A DNA stretch of 11,174 nt from JAYRWN01 sp041917975 (GTDB taxonomy: Bacteria > Bacteroidota > Bacteroidia > Chitinophagales > Saprospiraceae), in contig JAYRWN010000423.1 of NCBI GenBank assembly GCA_041917975.1, forward strand, positions 1 through 11,174. Reading direction: 5' to 3'. Below are positions 1 to 5,670 of this stretch, piece after piece. The notes beneath the pieces are model-generated. The model was not told the DNA's origin. It saw only the letters and a program-made list of their open reading frames with translations, and made no database searches. The first letter of the stretch is position 1; each line of letters begins with the position of its first letter. The translations under genes and the position numbers were made by a program.

Positions 1-139
1 GATCGTGGTGCCCCGTGAGCGCGCTCTGGCCGTAGCCGCTGCGGCACGCGAAGAATTACGCCTGGATAAAGCAGCCCGCAAAAATTTATATAAACAGTTG
101 GGTATACCTGCTGATTTTACCGTAGAGGGAGAGCATTAA
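1..139 (+). CDS. C-terminal fragment of an RraA-like protein (partial)
   Basis: An open frame enters from the left edge (codons from position 2) and stops at TAA 137-139, giving about 45 residues. It begins IVVPRERALAVAAAAREE and ends with LYKQLGIPADFTVEGEH. The pattern of a hydrophobic strand and 'VPRE', then an Ala/Glu-rich helix, then a charged 'DKAARKNLYKQLGIP' tail matches from memory the C-termini of long RraA-family (4-hydroxy-4-methyl-2-oxoglutarate aldolase-like, formerly 'demethylmenaquinone methyltransferase') proteins. In those the VPRE strand closes the fold. The catalytic region lies outside the window, so activity cannot be judged. Codon use and base composition look like those of the higher-GC metabolic genes downstream, not the AT-rich pair that follows. 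Other enzymes with a similar tail are possible. Confidence 0.55.
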   Translation, partial: IVVPRERALAVAAAAREELRLDKAARKNLYKQLGIPADFTVEGEH

Positions 140-270
140 AAGCAGAAAATTGGAACAATTTAATCTTTGTTTAGCGCAGGAGAATTAGAATAATAATATA
201 CCTATTTCGTAAAAATAATCATGTTTATCAATATGTACAATTAAAAATTACTTCATAAACTGTTCAAATA

Positions 271-1527
271 ATGAGTAAAGAAGCACTGCGGGTGAAAAAT
301 TTTTGTGGGTTAAGTTCAATAAATATTCCGGTAAAATCTATAAATATACTTATAGGACCACAAGGGTCAGGGAAAAGTGTTATTGCCAAACTGCTGTATT
401 TTTGCAAGGATTTTTATGCAGAAATAATCAAATTCGTTGAAAAAAACCAATCCATTGAGGATTTCGATATTTACATAGTTAATAAATTCTGCCGGATATT
501 TCCAGTTGAAACATGGTTTGCCAATGACTTTAAGATTACGTATGTTCTGGATGATTTAAGAATAGAAATAGTAAAATCAAATGAAGAAAAAGTACACATC
601 ACCTATTCCAATGAATATACAAAGTTATTCAAAAGAGCCTCAAAAGAATTTTTGAAACTTAAGGAGACAAGTATTGTAACTCCAAAATTTGATAATCTTG
701 ACCGGGCATTTTTTTATAATAGAATTAATGATATCGTTGATGAATCTATTTCTCCAGTTGTTTCATTAAGTCAGTTTTATATCCCGGCTGGACGAAGTTT
801 TTTTGCATATTTTCAGCAAAATATTTTTTCAATCCTAAGTGAAGATAAAGCTCTGGACCCATTATTGATAGAGTTTGGAAGATTTTATGAATTGGTTAGG
901 AATGTAAACGATTCAAAATTGAGTAAAGGAATTGTGTCTCCTTTGGTTGGATTTGACGATATTTTACTCGGAAAGTACGTACGTGATGATGGCAAGGATT
1001 ATATTGCCCACAATGATGGTCGAAAAGTAAATTTATCTTATGCTTCTTCAGGTCAGCAAGAAGTATTGCCTTTATTATTGATAATAAATGCTTTAAGGCA
1101 AGTGAATTTTTACTGGAGGAATGCAACATTATACATTGAGGAACCTGAAGCACATTTATTTCCTGATGCCCAGAAAAAATTGATGCATTGGTTAATCAAC
1201 TCTTTTAATTACAGACCTGGAAAATTGCAACTAATTATCACAACCCATAGTCCCTATATTTTAACTGTACTAAATAATCTAATGCAGGCAGGATCAATAA
1301 TAAAAGAAAAACCTGAAATATCTCAAGAGGTTAATTCCATAATTCCAAAGTCGGAAGTTATAAATTTGGATCATATTAGTGTGTATTTAGTCAAAAATGG
1401 TGAGGCAAAATCAATTATCGACAAGGATACTGAATTAATTTCTCAAACCGTACTTGATGATGTATCTAATGTTATTTCCGAAGAATTCAATAAATTACTT
1501 GACCTGACATTTCATGAAAGCACTTGA
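271..1527 (+). CDS. AAA family ATPase (OLD/SMC-like, AAA_15/AAA_21 type), putative defence ATPase
   Basis: A 418-residue predicted cytoplasmic ATPase of the ABC/SMC-like AAA group. Visible motifs in order are Walker A GPQGSGKS (29-36), a conserved-looking IPAGRSFFAYFQ segment (171-182) in the middle insertion, an ABC-signature-like SSGQQE (259-264), Walker B with catalytic acid LYIEEPEAHLFP (287-298; E290/E291), and an H-loop TTHSPYIL (324-331; H326). All catalytic elements are present, so it should hydrolyse ATP. No TOPRIM or helicase domain is attached, so the effector is probably the neighbour. The stop codon overlaps the start of the next gene by 14 nt, which indicates translational coupling and a shared complex. 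There is no obvious Shine-Dalgarno before ATG 271. The gene is much more AT-rich than its flanks (a hand count of 421-480 gives 16 G/C of 60), which suggests horizontal acquisition. Relatives of this kind occur in anti-phage modules, but that role is inferred. Confidence 0.85.
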   Translation: MSKEALRVKNFCGLSSINIPVKSINILIGPQGSGKSVIAKLLYFCKDFYAEIIKFVEKNQSIEDFDIYIVNKFCRIFPVETWFANDFKITYVLDDLRIEIVKSNEEKVHITYSNEYTKLFKRASKEFLKLKETSIVTPKFDNLDRAFFYNRINDIVDESISPVVSLSQFYIPAGRSFFAYFQQNIFSILSEDKALDPLLIEFGRFYELVRNVNDSKLSKGIVSPLVGFDDILLGKYVRDDGKDYIAHNDGRKVNLSYASSGQQEVLPLLLIINALRQVNFYWRNATLYIEEPEAHLFPDAQKKLMHWLINSFNYRPGKLQLIITTHSPYILTVLNNLMQAGSIIKEKPEISQEVNSIIPKSEVINLDHISVYLVKNGEAKSIIDKDTELISQTVLDDVSNVISEEFNKLLDLTFHEST

Positions 1528-1879
1528 ACCCTGTACCGAGGTTATCAGTCATCCAAAAATTACCTTTGAACAAAAGAGAAGTAAATTAACACTGGATAAT
1601 AAAACCAGAGTTAAATTTAATAGAGTTGAATTAGACAAATGTATCCTCAGAGAAAAGGCCTGCGATTTCATACTCTTTAACGACATTATTGAGGTTTATA
1701 TCGAATTAAAGGGACAAAAAATAAATGAAGCTTATAAGCAGATAGTGGCCAGCCTTAAAAGATGGGGTTCAGCGAAGAAACAGAGTAAAGCATATATCAT
1801 TTGCACTTTCGTCCCTATGGTTACTACGGAGGTTCAGAGTAAGCAAAAATTATTCAGAAAAAATTACCATTCTGTATAA
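1514..1879 (+). CDS. Small protein with PD-(D/E)XK-like nuclease signature, partner of the upstream ATPase
   Basis: A 121-residue protein that begins inside the end of the ATPase gene (14-nt overlap, different frame). After a basic N-terminal third it shows CDFILFND (50-57), then VYIELKG (61-67), then a helix containing NEAYKQI (71-77). The order D51, a hydrophobic strand, E64-x-K66, then Q76 in the next helix is the arrangement expected of a minimal PD-(D/E)XK (restriction-endonuclease-like) core. A further strand, AYIICTFV (93-100), follows. No other domain, signal peptide or membrane segment is present. The length is short for a complete nuclease, so it may act as an oligomer or only with the ATPase. 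Function is inferred from motif spacing alone. The alternative is a nucleic-acid-binding or regulatory relative that has lost catalysis. The overlap and similar AT-rich composition tie it to the ATPase as one unit. Confidence 0.72.
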   Translation: MKALEPCTEVISHPKITFEQKRSKLTLDNKTRVKFNRVELDKCILREKACDFILFNDIIEVYIELKGQKINEAYKQIVASLKRWGSAKKQSKAYIICTFVPMVTTEVQSKQKLFRKNYHSV

Positions 1880-1924
1880 ATAATAAAATCATCACCATTC
1901 GAAGATAAAATTTGAGTAAAAAAA

Positions 1925-3283
1925 ATGAAAGTCTACTTGTTGATTTTTGTGTTATTGTGGCATCAGAAAACTAATTTAACCGCCCAAAATATCCTCCTCA
2001 ATCCTGGTTTTGAACAGCTGGAAGACCAAGTGAATTGGATGTTTAAAGGTCCGGTAGAGCTCATGCAGCCGGATTATACATTTAGCACAAAATTCCAGCG
2101 CAGCGGAGCCACCTCTCTCCTCATGAGCAGCGATAACCCACACGTGCATGGCCGGGCGGTTCAAAATGTACCGGTGAACGGGGACCAGACTTACACCTTT
2201 AGCGCCTGGTTTTATCCACAGGATATCGTCTCCATTGACAAGTCTGTGCTGATCCGCATTAAGTGGTTCAAAGGTCAGCAAAACCTGGGATACCATTATG
2301 TGTATGAGGTTCACGCCCAGGCTGACGGATGGTACCAGGCTAAAAATACCCTCAAGGCCTTACCTGACGCCGACCGGGCAGAAATCGGCCTGGAACTGCG
2401 CTGGGGCACCGGGCAGGTGTGGTGGGATGACATCGTAATGGAGCCTGCTAATCCTGAACCACCCCGGCTAGTGAAGTTGGCCACGGTATATATCCGCCCC
2501 TCCGGTCCTACCGTGGAAAAAAATGTGGCAGAGATGGAGAAATTGTTGGATCAGGCCGGACAATCCGGTGTGCAAATGATCTGTCTCCCGGAAGGCTGGA
2601 CGACTTATGGCACCGGACTGGGAATGACCAAAGTGGATGTGAATACTCTCGCCGGCAGTGCCTCCATCATGCTGGCCCGTAAAGCCCGGCAGTACGGCAT
2701 GTACATCGTCTCCGGGCTATATTTATGGACCGGGGATACGTTGCGCAATGCCGCAGTGTTATATGACCCGCAAGGTCAGGTGCAAGGTATTTATGATAAG
2801 ATACATCTTCCGGATAACGAAGCGGAGCAAGGCGCCGTACCCGGAGAACAATTGCCGGTATTTGATACCAAATATGGGCGCATCGGCATTCTCATCTGCT
2901 GGGATTATGCTTTTCCGGAAGTATCGCGGGCGTTAGCTTTGCAGGGTGCCGAAATCCTGTTTTGTCCCATCGCCGGTGATGTGCGCGGTGAGGACGTCTG
3001 GCGCATCACCGCCCGCAGCAGAGCCGTGGATAACGGAGTTTATTTTTTAACCGCCATTTATGATGGGAAAAGTGTAATTATTAATCCGGCCGGAGACGTA
3101 TTGCAAGAGACTAATACCAATGGCCAAGTGATCATGGCAACTGTGGACCTAAATTTTAGTCCACCCTGGAACTGGCTGGGTAACGAAGGCCGGGGTTATT
3201 GGAAAGGAGTCTGGCGCAAAGACCGCCGGGCCGAAGTATTTGACCAAATCACTAAATACCAAACTGCAAACCCAAAATTGTAA
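1925..3283 (+). CDS. Exported carbon-nitrogen hydrolase (nitrilase superfamily) with N-terminal jelly-roll-like domain
   Basis: A 452-residue protein. Residues 1-20 form a signal peptide (MKVYLLIFVLLW..., likely cleavage near LTA|QN), with no lipobox cysteine. Residues about 22-173 (starting ILLNPGFE, ending GQVWWDDIVME) look like a galactose-binding-like/CBM4-9-type beta sandwich, judged from the 'NPGFE' opening and 'WWDDI' closing strand. Residues about 183-440 are a nitrilase-fold domain with an apparently intact catalytic triad: E223 in LPEGW, K292 in YDKIHLP and C325 in ILICWDYAFPE. The family hydrolyses amides or nitriles, or transfers the acyl group. The substrate here is unknown, but secretion and a sugar-binding-like module suggest a periplasmic or extracellular, possibly glycan-linked, amide. 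It starts 45 nt after the AT-rich cassette. ATG 1925 is preferred because it gives the signal peptide. Confidence 0.88.
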   Translation: MKVYLLIFVLLWHQKTNLTAQNILLNPGFEQLEDQVNWMFKGPVELMQPDYTFSTKFQRSGATSLLMSSDNPHVHGRAVQNVPVNGDQTYTFSAWFYPQDIVSIDKSVLIRIKWFKGQQNLGYHYVYEVHAQADGWYQAKNTLKALPDADRAEIGLELRWGTGQVWWDDIVMEPANPEPPRLVKLATVYIRPSGPTVEKNVAEMEKLLDQAGQSGVQMICLPEGWTTYGTGLGMTKVDVNTLAGSASIMLARKARQYGMYIVSGLYLWTGDTLRNAAVLYDPQGQVQGIYDKIHLPDNEAEQGAVPGEQLPVFDTKYGRIGILICWDYAFPEVSRALALQGAEILFCPIAGDVRGEDVWRITARSRAVDNGVYFLTAIYDGKSVIINPAGDVLQETNTNGQVIMATVDLNFSPPWNWLGNEGRGYWKGVWRKDRRAEVFDQITKYQTANPKL

Positions 3284-3333
3284 ACCCACTTAAATTATGT
3301 TAAAATTATTTTCAGGTTGAGTCGACATAATTC

Positions 3334-3364
3334 AGGAGGAAATAATACCTTGAAACGTAAATAA
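3334..3364 (+). promoter_or_regulatory. Perfect Shine-Dalgarno before a four-codon ORF in the leader of the isomerase gene
   Basis: AGGAGG at 3334-3339 is followed 10 nt later by TTG AAA CGT AAA TAA (3350-3364). The real gene starts at ATG 3393, too far from this SD, and its frame is closed upstream by TGA 3351-3353. Strong SDs are otherwise absent in this window. This may be a tiny leader ORF or a chance purine run. No attenuator hairpin is evident downstream. Confidence 0.2.
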
Positions 3365-3392
3365 TTTTTTAAATACCATCGATCGTTTAGCC

Positions 3393-4400
3393 ATGAAAAC
3401 TAAATCCTCCCGCCGTCAGTTTTTGACTCAAATTTCATTAACTGCTGCAGGCTTGGCCACTACACCGGCCTGGGGTGCTACTTTGCCTCAATTACTGCTG
3501 GCCACCAAACCCAATTCAAAAGTGGCGGGAGTGCAATTGGGCACCATCACTTACTCATTTCGCAGCATTCCTCACGACATTCATCAATTGTTACAATTTT
3601 GTGTGGATGCCGGAGTAAGCGCCATAGAAATGATGGGAGACCCTATGGAGACCTACGCCGGCAAGCCGGAGCCGCCCTTCCGCATGAACTTTGGACCAGG
3701 CCGCCCCCAACTTACGGATGACCAACGCGCTCAGTTAGCGGAATACGCTAAGTCGGTAGCTGCATGGCGTGCTTCCGCGTCGATGGATAAATTTAAGTCT
3801 GTCCGCAAAATGTTTAAAAAAAGTGGGGTAAGCATCTATGCGTTTAAACCCAACGCCTTTGGGCCGAATAATTCGGATGCAGAAGTGGACTATGGCATGC
3901 GGGCCGCCAAAGCCCTGGGCGCCACCAGCATAACCCTGGAATTGCCCACCGACCCGGCGCAAAGCCAAAGGTTAGGTAATTTAGGGGCGAAAAATGGGAT
4001 ATATGTCGGCTACCATAACCACTTGCAAGCTACGGAGACCCTGTGGGATGAAGCTCTTAAGCAATCCCCATACAACACCATTAATCTGGATGCCGGGCAT
4101 TATTGGGCGGTAGGAGGAAAAAATGCCGAGACCTTACTTAATTTTATTCGCAAACACCATAGTCGCATCACCAGCATGCACCTGAAAGACCGGACCACTC
4201 CCGATTTGGGTCAAGGTAATCTGGAATGGGGCCAAGGCAATACACCCATCCGGGATATTTTAACGTTAATTCGCGACAATCAATACCAATTTCCGGTGAC
4301 CATAGAATTGGAATACCAGGTGCCTGAAGGCTCCGATGCAGTAAAAGAAGTAAAAAAATGCGTCGACTACGCCCGGAAAATTTTGCTCAACGAAATGTAA
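3393..4400 (+). CDS. Tat-exported sugar phosphate isomerase/epimerase-like TIM-barrel protein
   Basis: A 335-residue member of the xylose isomerase-like TIM-barrel (AP endonuclease 2) superfamily. The N-terminus has a twin-arginine signal, SRRQFL (6-11), then a hydrophobic stretch (about 14-29) ending AWGA, so it is folded in the cytoplasm and exported. The barrel starts near VAGVQLGTITYSF (44-56). Candidate metal and substrate ligands sit at the expected strand ends: E183 (ITLELPT), H208-N-H210 (GYHNHL), D233 (NLDAGHYW), H263 (SMHLKDR) and E305/E307 (TIELEYQ). The family isomerises or epimerises sugars and inositols, or keto-derivatives. The substrate cannot be read from the sequence. It lies 109 nt after the secreted nitrilase on the same strand, so cotranscription is possible. 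Confidence 0.87.
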   Translation: MKTKSSRRQFLTQISLTAAGLATTPAWGATLPQLLLATKPNSKVAGVQLGTITYSFRSIPHDIHQLLQFCVDAGVSAIEMMGDPMETYAGKPEPPFRMNFGPGRPQLTDDQRAQLAEYAKSVAAWRASASMDKFKSVRKMFKKSGVSIYAFKPNAFGPNNSDAEVDYGMRAAKALGATSITLELPTDPAQSQRLGNLGAKNGIYVGYHNHLQATETLWDEALKQSPYNTINLDAGHYWAVGGKNAETLLNFIRKHHSRITSMHLKDRTTPDLGQGNLEWGQGNTPIRDILTLIRDNQYQFPVTIELEYQVPEGSDAVKEVKKCVDYARKILLNEM

Positions 4401-4423
4401 AGCGGAGATTTTTAAAATTTTTC

Positions 4424-4444
4424 TGGCCAATTAAAAATTGGCCA
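4424..4444. repeat. Perfect 9-bp inverted repeat with AAA centre
   Basis: Arms TGGCCAATT (4424-4432) and AATTGGCCA (4436-4444) are exact reverse complements around AAA. The repeat lies 24 nt after the isomerase stop and 30 nt before the small membrane protein. No U-run follows on the + strand, so it is a poor intrinsic terminator. It could be a 3'-end stabilising hairpin or an operator for the next gene. Confidence 0.45.
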
Positions 4445-4473
4445 ACTGAATAACGTGTTAATTATCTGATACT

Positions 4474-4728
4474 ATGCCATACGGATTTGCAGAACATGGA
4501 TCTAATTCTCTAAAAAATAACCGGAATATACAAGAACATATACATTCAACTCATTTTAAAACTGCCGAAAACAAAGACTGGGCTAAATATAAACACCTGG
4601 GATCGGACCTATATAAATTCAGGCAAAATAATCGTCCGAATAAATTTTTCAGAATAACAATTTTCATTACCATCGTTGTAGTAATTATTTTATTTCTGAT
4701 CATGTGGAAGATAGAATCATCAAAATAA
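4474..4728 (+). CDS. Small single-pass membrane protein (hypothetical)
   Basis: An 84-residue protein. Residues 1-57 are polar and basic with the segment SLKNNRN (12-18). Residues about 59-78 (FRITIFITIVVVIILFLIMW) form one transmembrane helix, followed by a short charged tail, KIESSK. The layout of an LKNNR-type N-terminus, a charged middle and a C-terminal helix resembles, from memory, small uncharacterised membrane proteins of Bacteroidota. No function is known to me. The polar N-terminus contains no enzyme motif. The coding prediction rests on this pattern and on a clean start and stop between two hairpins. An overlapping minus-strand frame shows no comparable protein features. The gene is more AT-rich than its metabolic neighbours. 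Confidence 0.65.
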   Translation: MPYGFAEHGSNSLKNNRNIQEHIHSTHFKTAENKDWAKYKHLGSDLYKFRQNNRPNKFFRITIFITIVVVIILFLIMWKIESSK

Positions 4729-4770
4729 CTGACAGCAATATTCCCGGACCATAAAATTTTGATCCCAGGT

Positions 4771-4802
4771 CTTAAAAAATGGGGGTTCAAAACTGAACCC
4801 CC
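4771..4802 (-). terminator. Intrinsic terminator of the DoxX-like gene
   Basis: GGGGGTTCA (4781-4789) and TGAACCCCC (4794-4802) form a perfect 9-bp, GC-rich stem with a 4-nt loop. Read on the minus strand the stem is followed by ATTTTTT (from 4780 down to 4774), a standard U-tract. It lies 37 nt beyond the stop of the minus-strand gene at 4839. On the + strand no T-run follows directly, so any effect on the small membrane-protein transcript would be weaker. Confidence 0.85.
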
Positions 4803-4838
4803 TCCAAACTTTAAACTCATGCTATTTTCAAACCGCTA

Positions 4839-5300
4839 TTAATTCAAGCGGTACACCAGATTTTCATTAATCTTTTGGGTGGTTTTCTCCGGCCAAATGA
4901 GGAGCAAGCCGACAATAAAAACTATATTTTTCATGATGTATTGACCCACCAGGGTAAATGTCAACGGGCCGGTAAAGGAAGATTCCGGCATTAATAAAAA
5001 AGGCGTAAAGGTACAAGCCATATGAAATAGTGCTATCACTATAGCCAGCCTAACAAAACGATTTGATAAAAATAACAAGCCGATCGATACTTCCATCAAA
5101 GCCAATAAAAGGATGCTGATTTGCCTGGGTATAAGGTGCAGGAAAAGGCCGTCAATGGTATCCTTGGCTAAAGCATCCGCCGGACTTAATTCCGGAACAA
5201 ATTTTAAAGCCCCAAACCAGACGTAAATGATGCCTAAGGTTATCCTCAGCCAGATCAATTTTTTTTCCAAGGTTATGTTCGATAAAGTTTTAGCTATCAT
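4839..5300 (-). CDS. DoxX-family / DoxX-like integral membrane protein
   Basis: A 153-residue protein with four predicted transmembrane helices at about 15-33, 61-78, 81-103 and 117-136. The first helix carries LRITLGIIYVWFGALKFVP (18-36) followed by ELSPADALA, and the last begins GQYIMKN (119-125). Both are typical of DoxX/RclC-like four-helix proteins. Members are linked to terminal-oxidase or redox-stress functions in some bacteria, but most are uncharacterised, and no cofactor ligands are evident here. ATG at 5300-5298 gives an intact first helix with a short cytosolic N-terminus. It is monocistronic, with its own terminator downstream and a long divergent regulatory region upstream that contains phased direct repeats. 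Confidence 0.82.
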   Translation of the reverse strand: MIAKTLSNITLEKKLIWLRITLGIIYVWFGALKFVPELSPADALAKDTIDGLFLHLIPRQISILLLALMEVSIGLLFLSNRFVRLAIVIALFHMACTFTPFLLMPESSFTGPLTFTLVGQYIMKNIVFIVGLLLIWPEKTTQKINENLVYRLN

Positions 5301-5358
5301 ACCAGTGCATTTATAATGAATCGCTCTTTTTTTCTTCTGGAATAAATCTAATTTATTT

Positions 5359-5374
5359 GTTCAGGAATCTGAAC
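5359..5374. repeat. Short inverted repeat upstream of the DoxX-like gene
   Basis: GTTCAG (5359-5364) and CTGAAC (5369-5374) form a perfect 6-bp inverted repeat with a GAAT spacer, about 60 bp upstream of the DoxX-like start. It could be a dimeric repressor site overlapping that gene's promoter. At this length it could also be chance. Confidence 0.25.
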
Positions 5375-5388
5375 GCTGACCACCGTGA

Positions 5389-5427
5389 TTAAACTTTTAT
5401 TAAGCACATTTTAAGCTCTCTCTAAGC
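5389..5427. promoter_or_regulatory. Four direct hexamer repeats at 11-bp period (response-regulator-type operator)
   Basis: TTAAAC (5389-5394), TTAAGC (5400-5405), TTAAGC (5411-5416) and CTAAGC (5422-5427) are spaced exactly 11 bp start to start, with 5-bp AT-rich spacers. Direct repeats on one helix face with this period are the established signature of OmpR/PhoB-family winged-helix response regulators; PhoP-type Pho boxes consist of TT-A-containing hexamers separated by about 5 bp. The array lies about 89 bp upstream of the DoxX-like gene and about 244 bp upstream of the PD40-amidohydrolase start, so it could serve either. The binding protein is not encoded in the window. Confidence 0.6.
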
Positions 5428-5670
5428 TTGAAGATAAAATTCTGTTGCAGTCTTTTTATTTAAGCCAATCAAGCCGAAACTTAATAAGTGGGGTGAGCGT
5501 ATGACGTTTGAGCGTTTACCTATTTGATATGAACTAAATAAAAATGATTCTTAACTCCTTTGGGAAGCCAAGATTTTAGCGATAAAAGTACTCATGGTAC
5601 TTATTGGTGATTGGTCAGATATGCGTATTTTGAGCGGTTGCTTAAATTATTGAAGATAAACCTTTATGTT

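Larger units (their letters stand above)
271..1879 (+). other. AT-rich two-gene ATPase-nuclease cassette
   Basis: The two overlapping genes form a block clearly poorer in G+C than both sides. Hand counts are 16/60 at 421-480 and 18/60 at 1321-1380, against 34/60 at 2341-2400 in the next gene. No transposase, integrase, tRNA or obvious flanking repeat is seen at either border (140-270 and 1880-1924). The mode of insertion is therefore unknown. The block sits between genes that could otherwise be metabolic neighbours. Confidence 0.6.
5301..5670. other. Divergent intergenic region (370 nt)
   Basis: No convincing gene or RNA is seen. The region separates the minus-strand DoxX-like gene from the plus-strand PD40-amidohydrolase gene. 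It holds the short inverted repeat at 5359-5374, the phased hexamer array at 5389-5427 and a second pair of related heptamers at 5460-5475 (TTAAGCC and TCAAGCC, 9 bp apart). I could not fit a clear Bacteroidota -33/-7 or sigma70 -35/-10 promoter with correct spacing. Confidence 0.5.

Noticed and set aside
150..170. Bacteroidota-like -7 element (TAATCTTTG) upstream of the ATPase gene.
   Set aside because: The spacing within the element is one base off the TAnnTTTG consensus and no TTG lies at the -33 distance.
1901..5441. The 12-mer GAAGATAAAATT occurs at 1901-1912 and again at 5430-5441.
   Set aside because: It is AT-rich, has no matching flanks, and the copies do not border a common element. 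Chance is likely in AT-rich intergenic DNA.
5611..5670. Extension of the PD40-amidohydrolase to a TTG start at 5611.
   Set aside because: The added 20 residues would precede a good signal peptide that begins at ATG 5671, so the upstream start is not credible.
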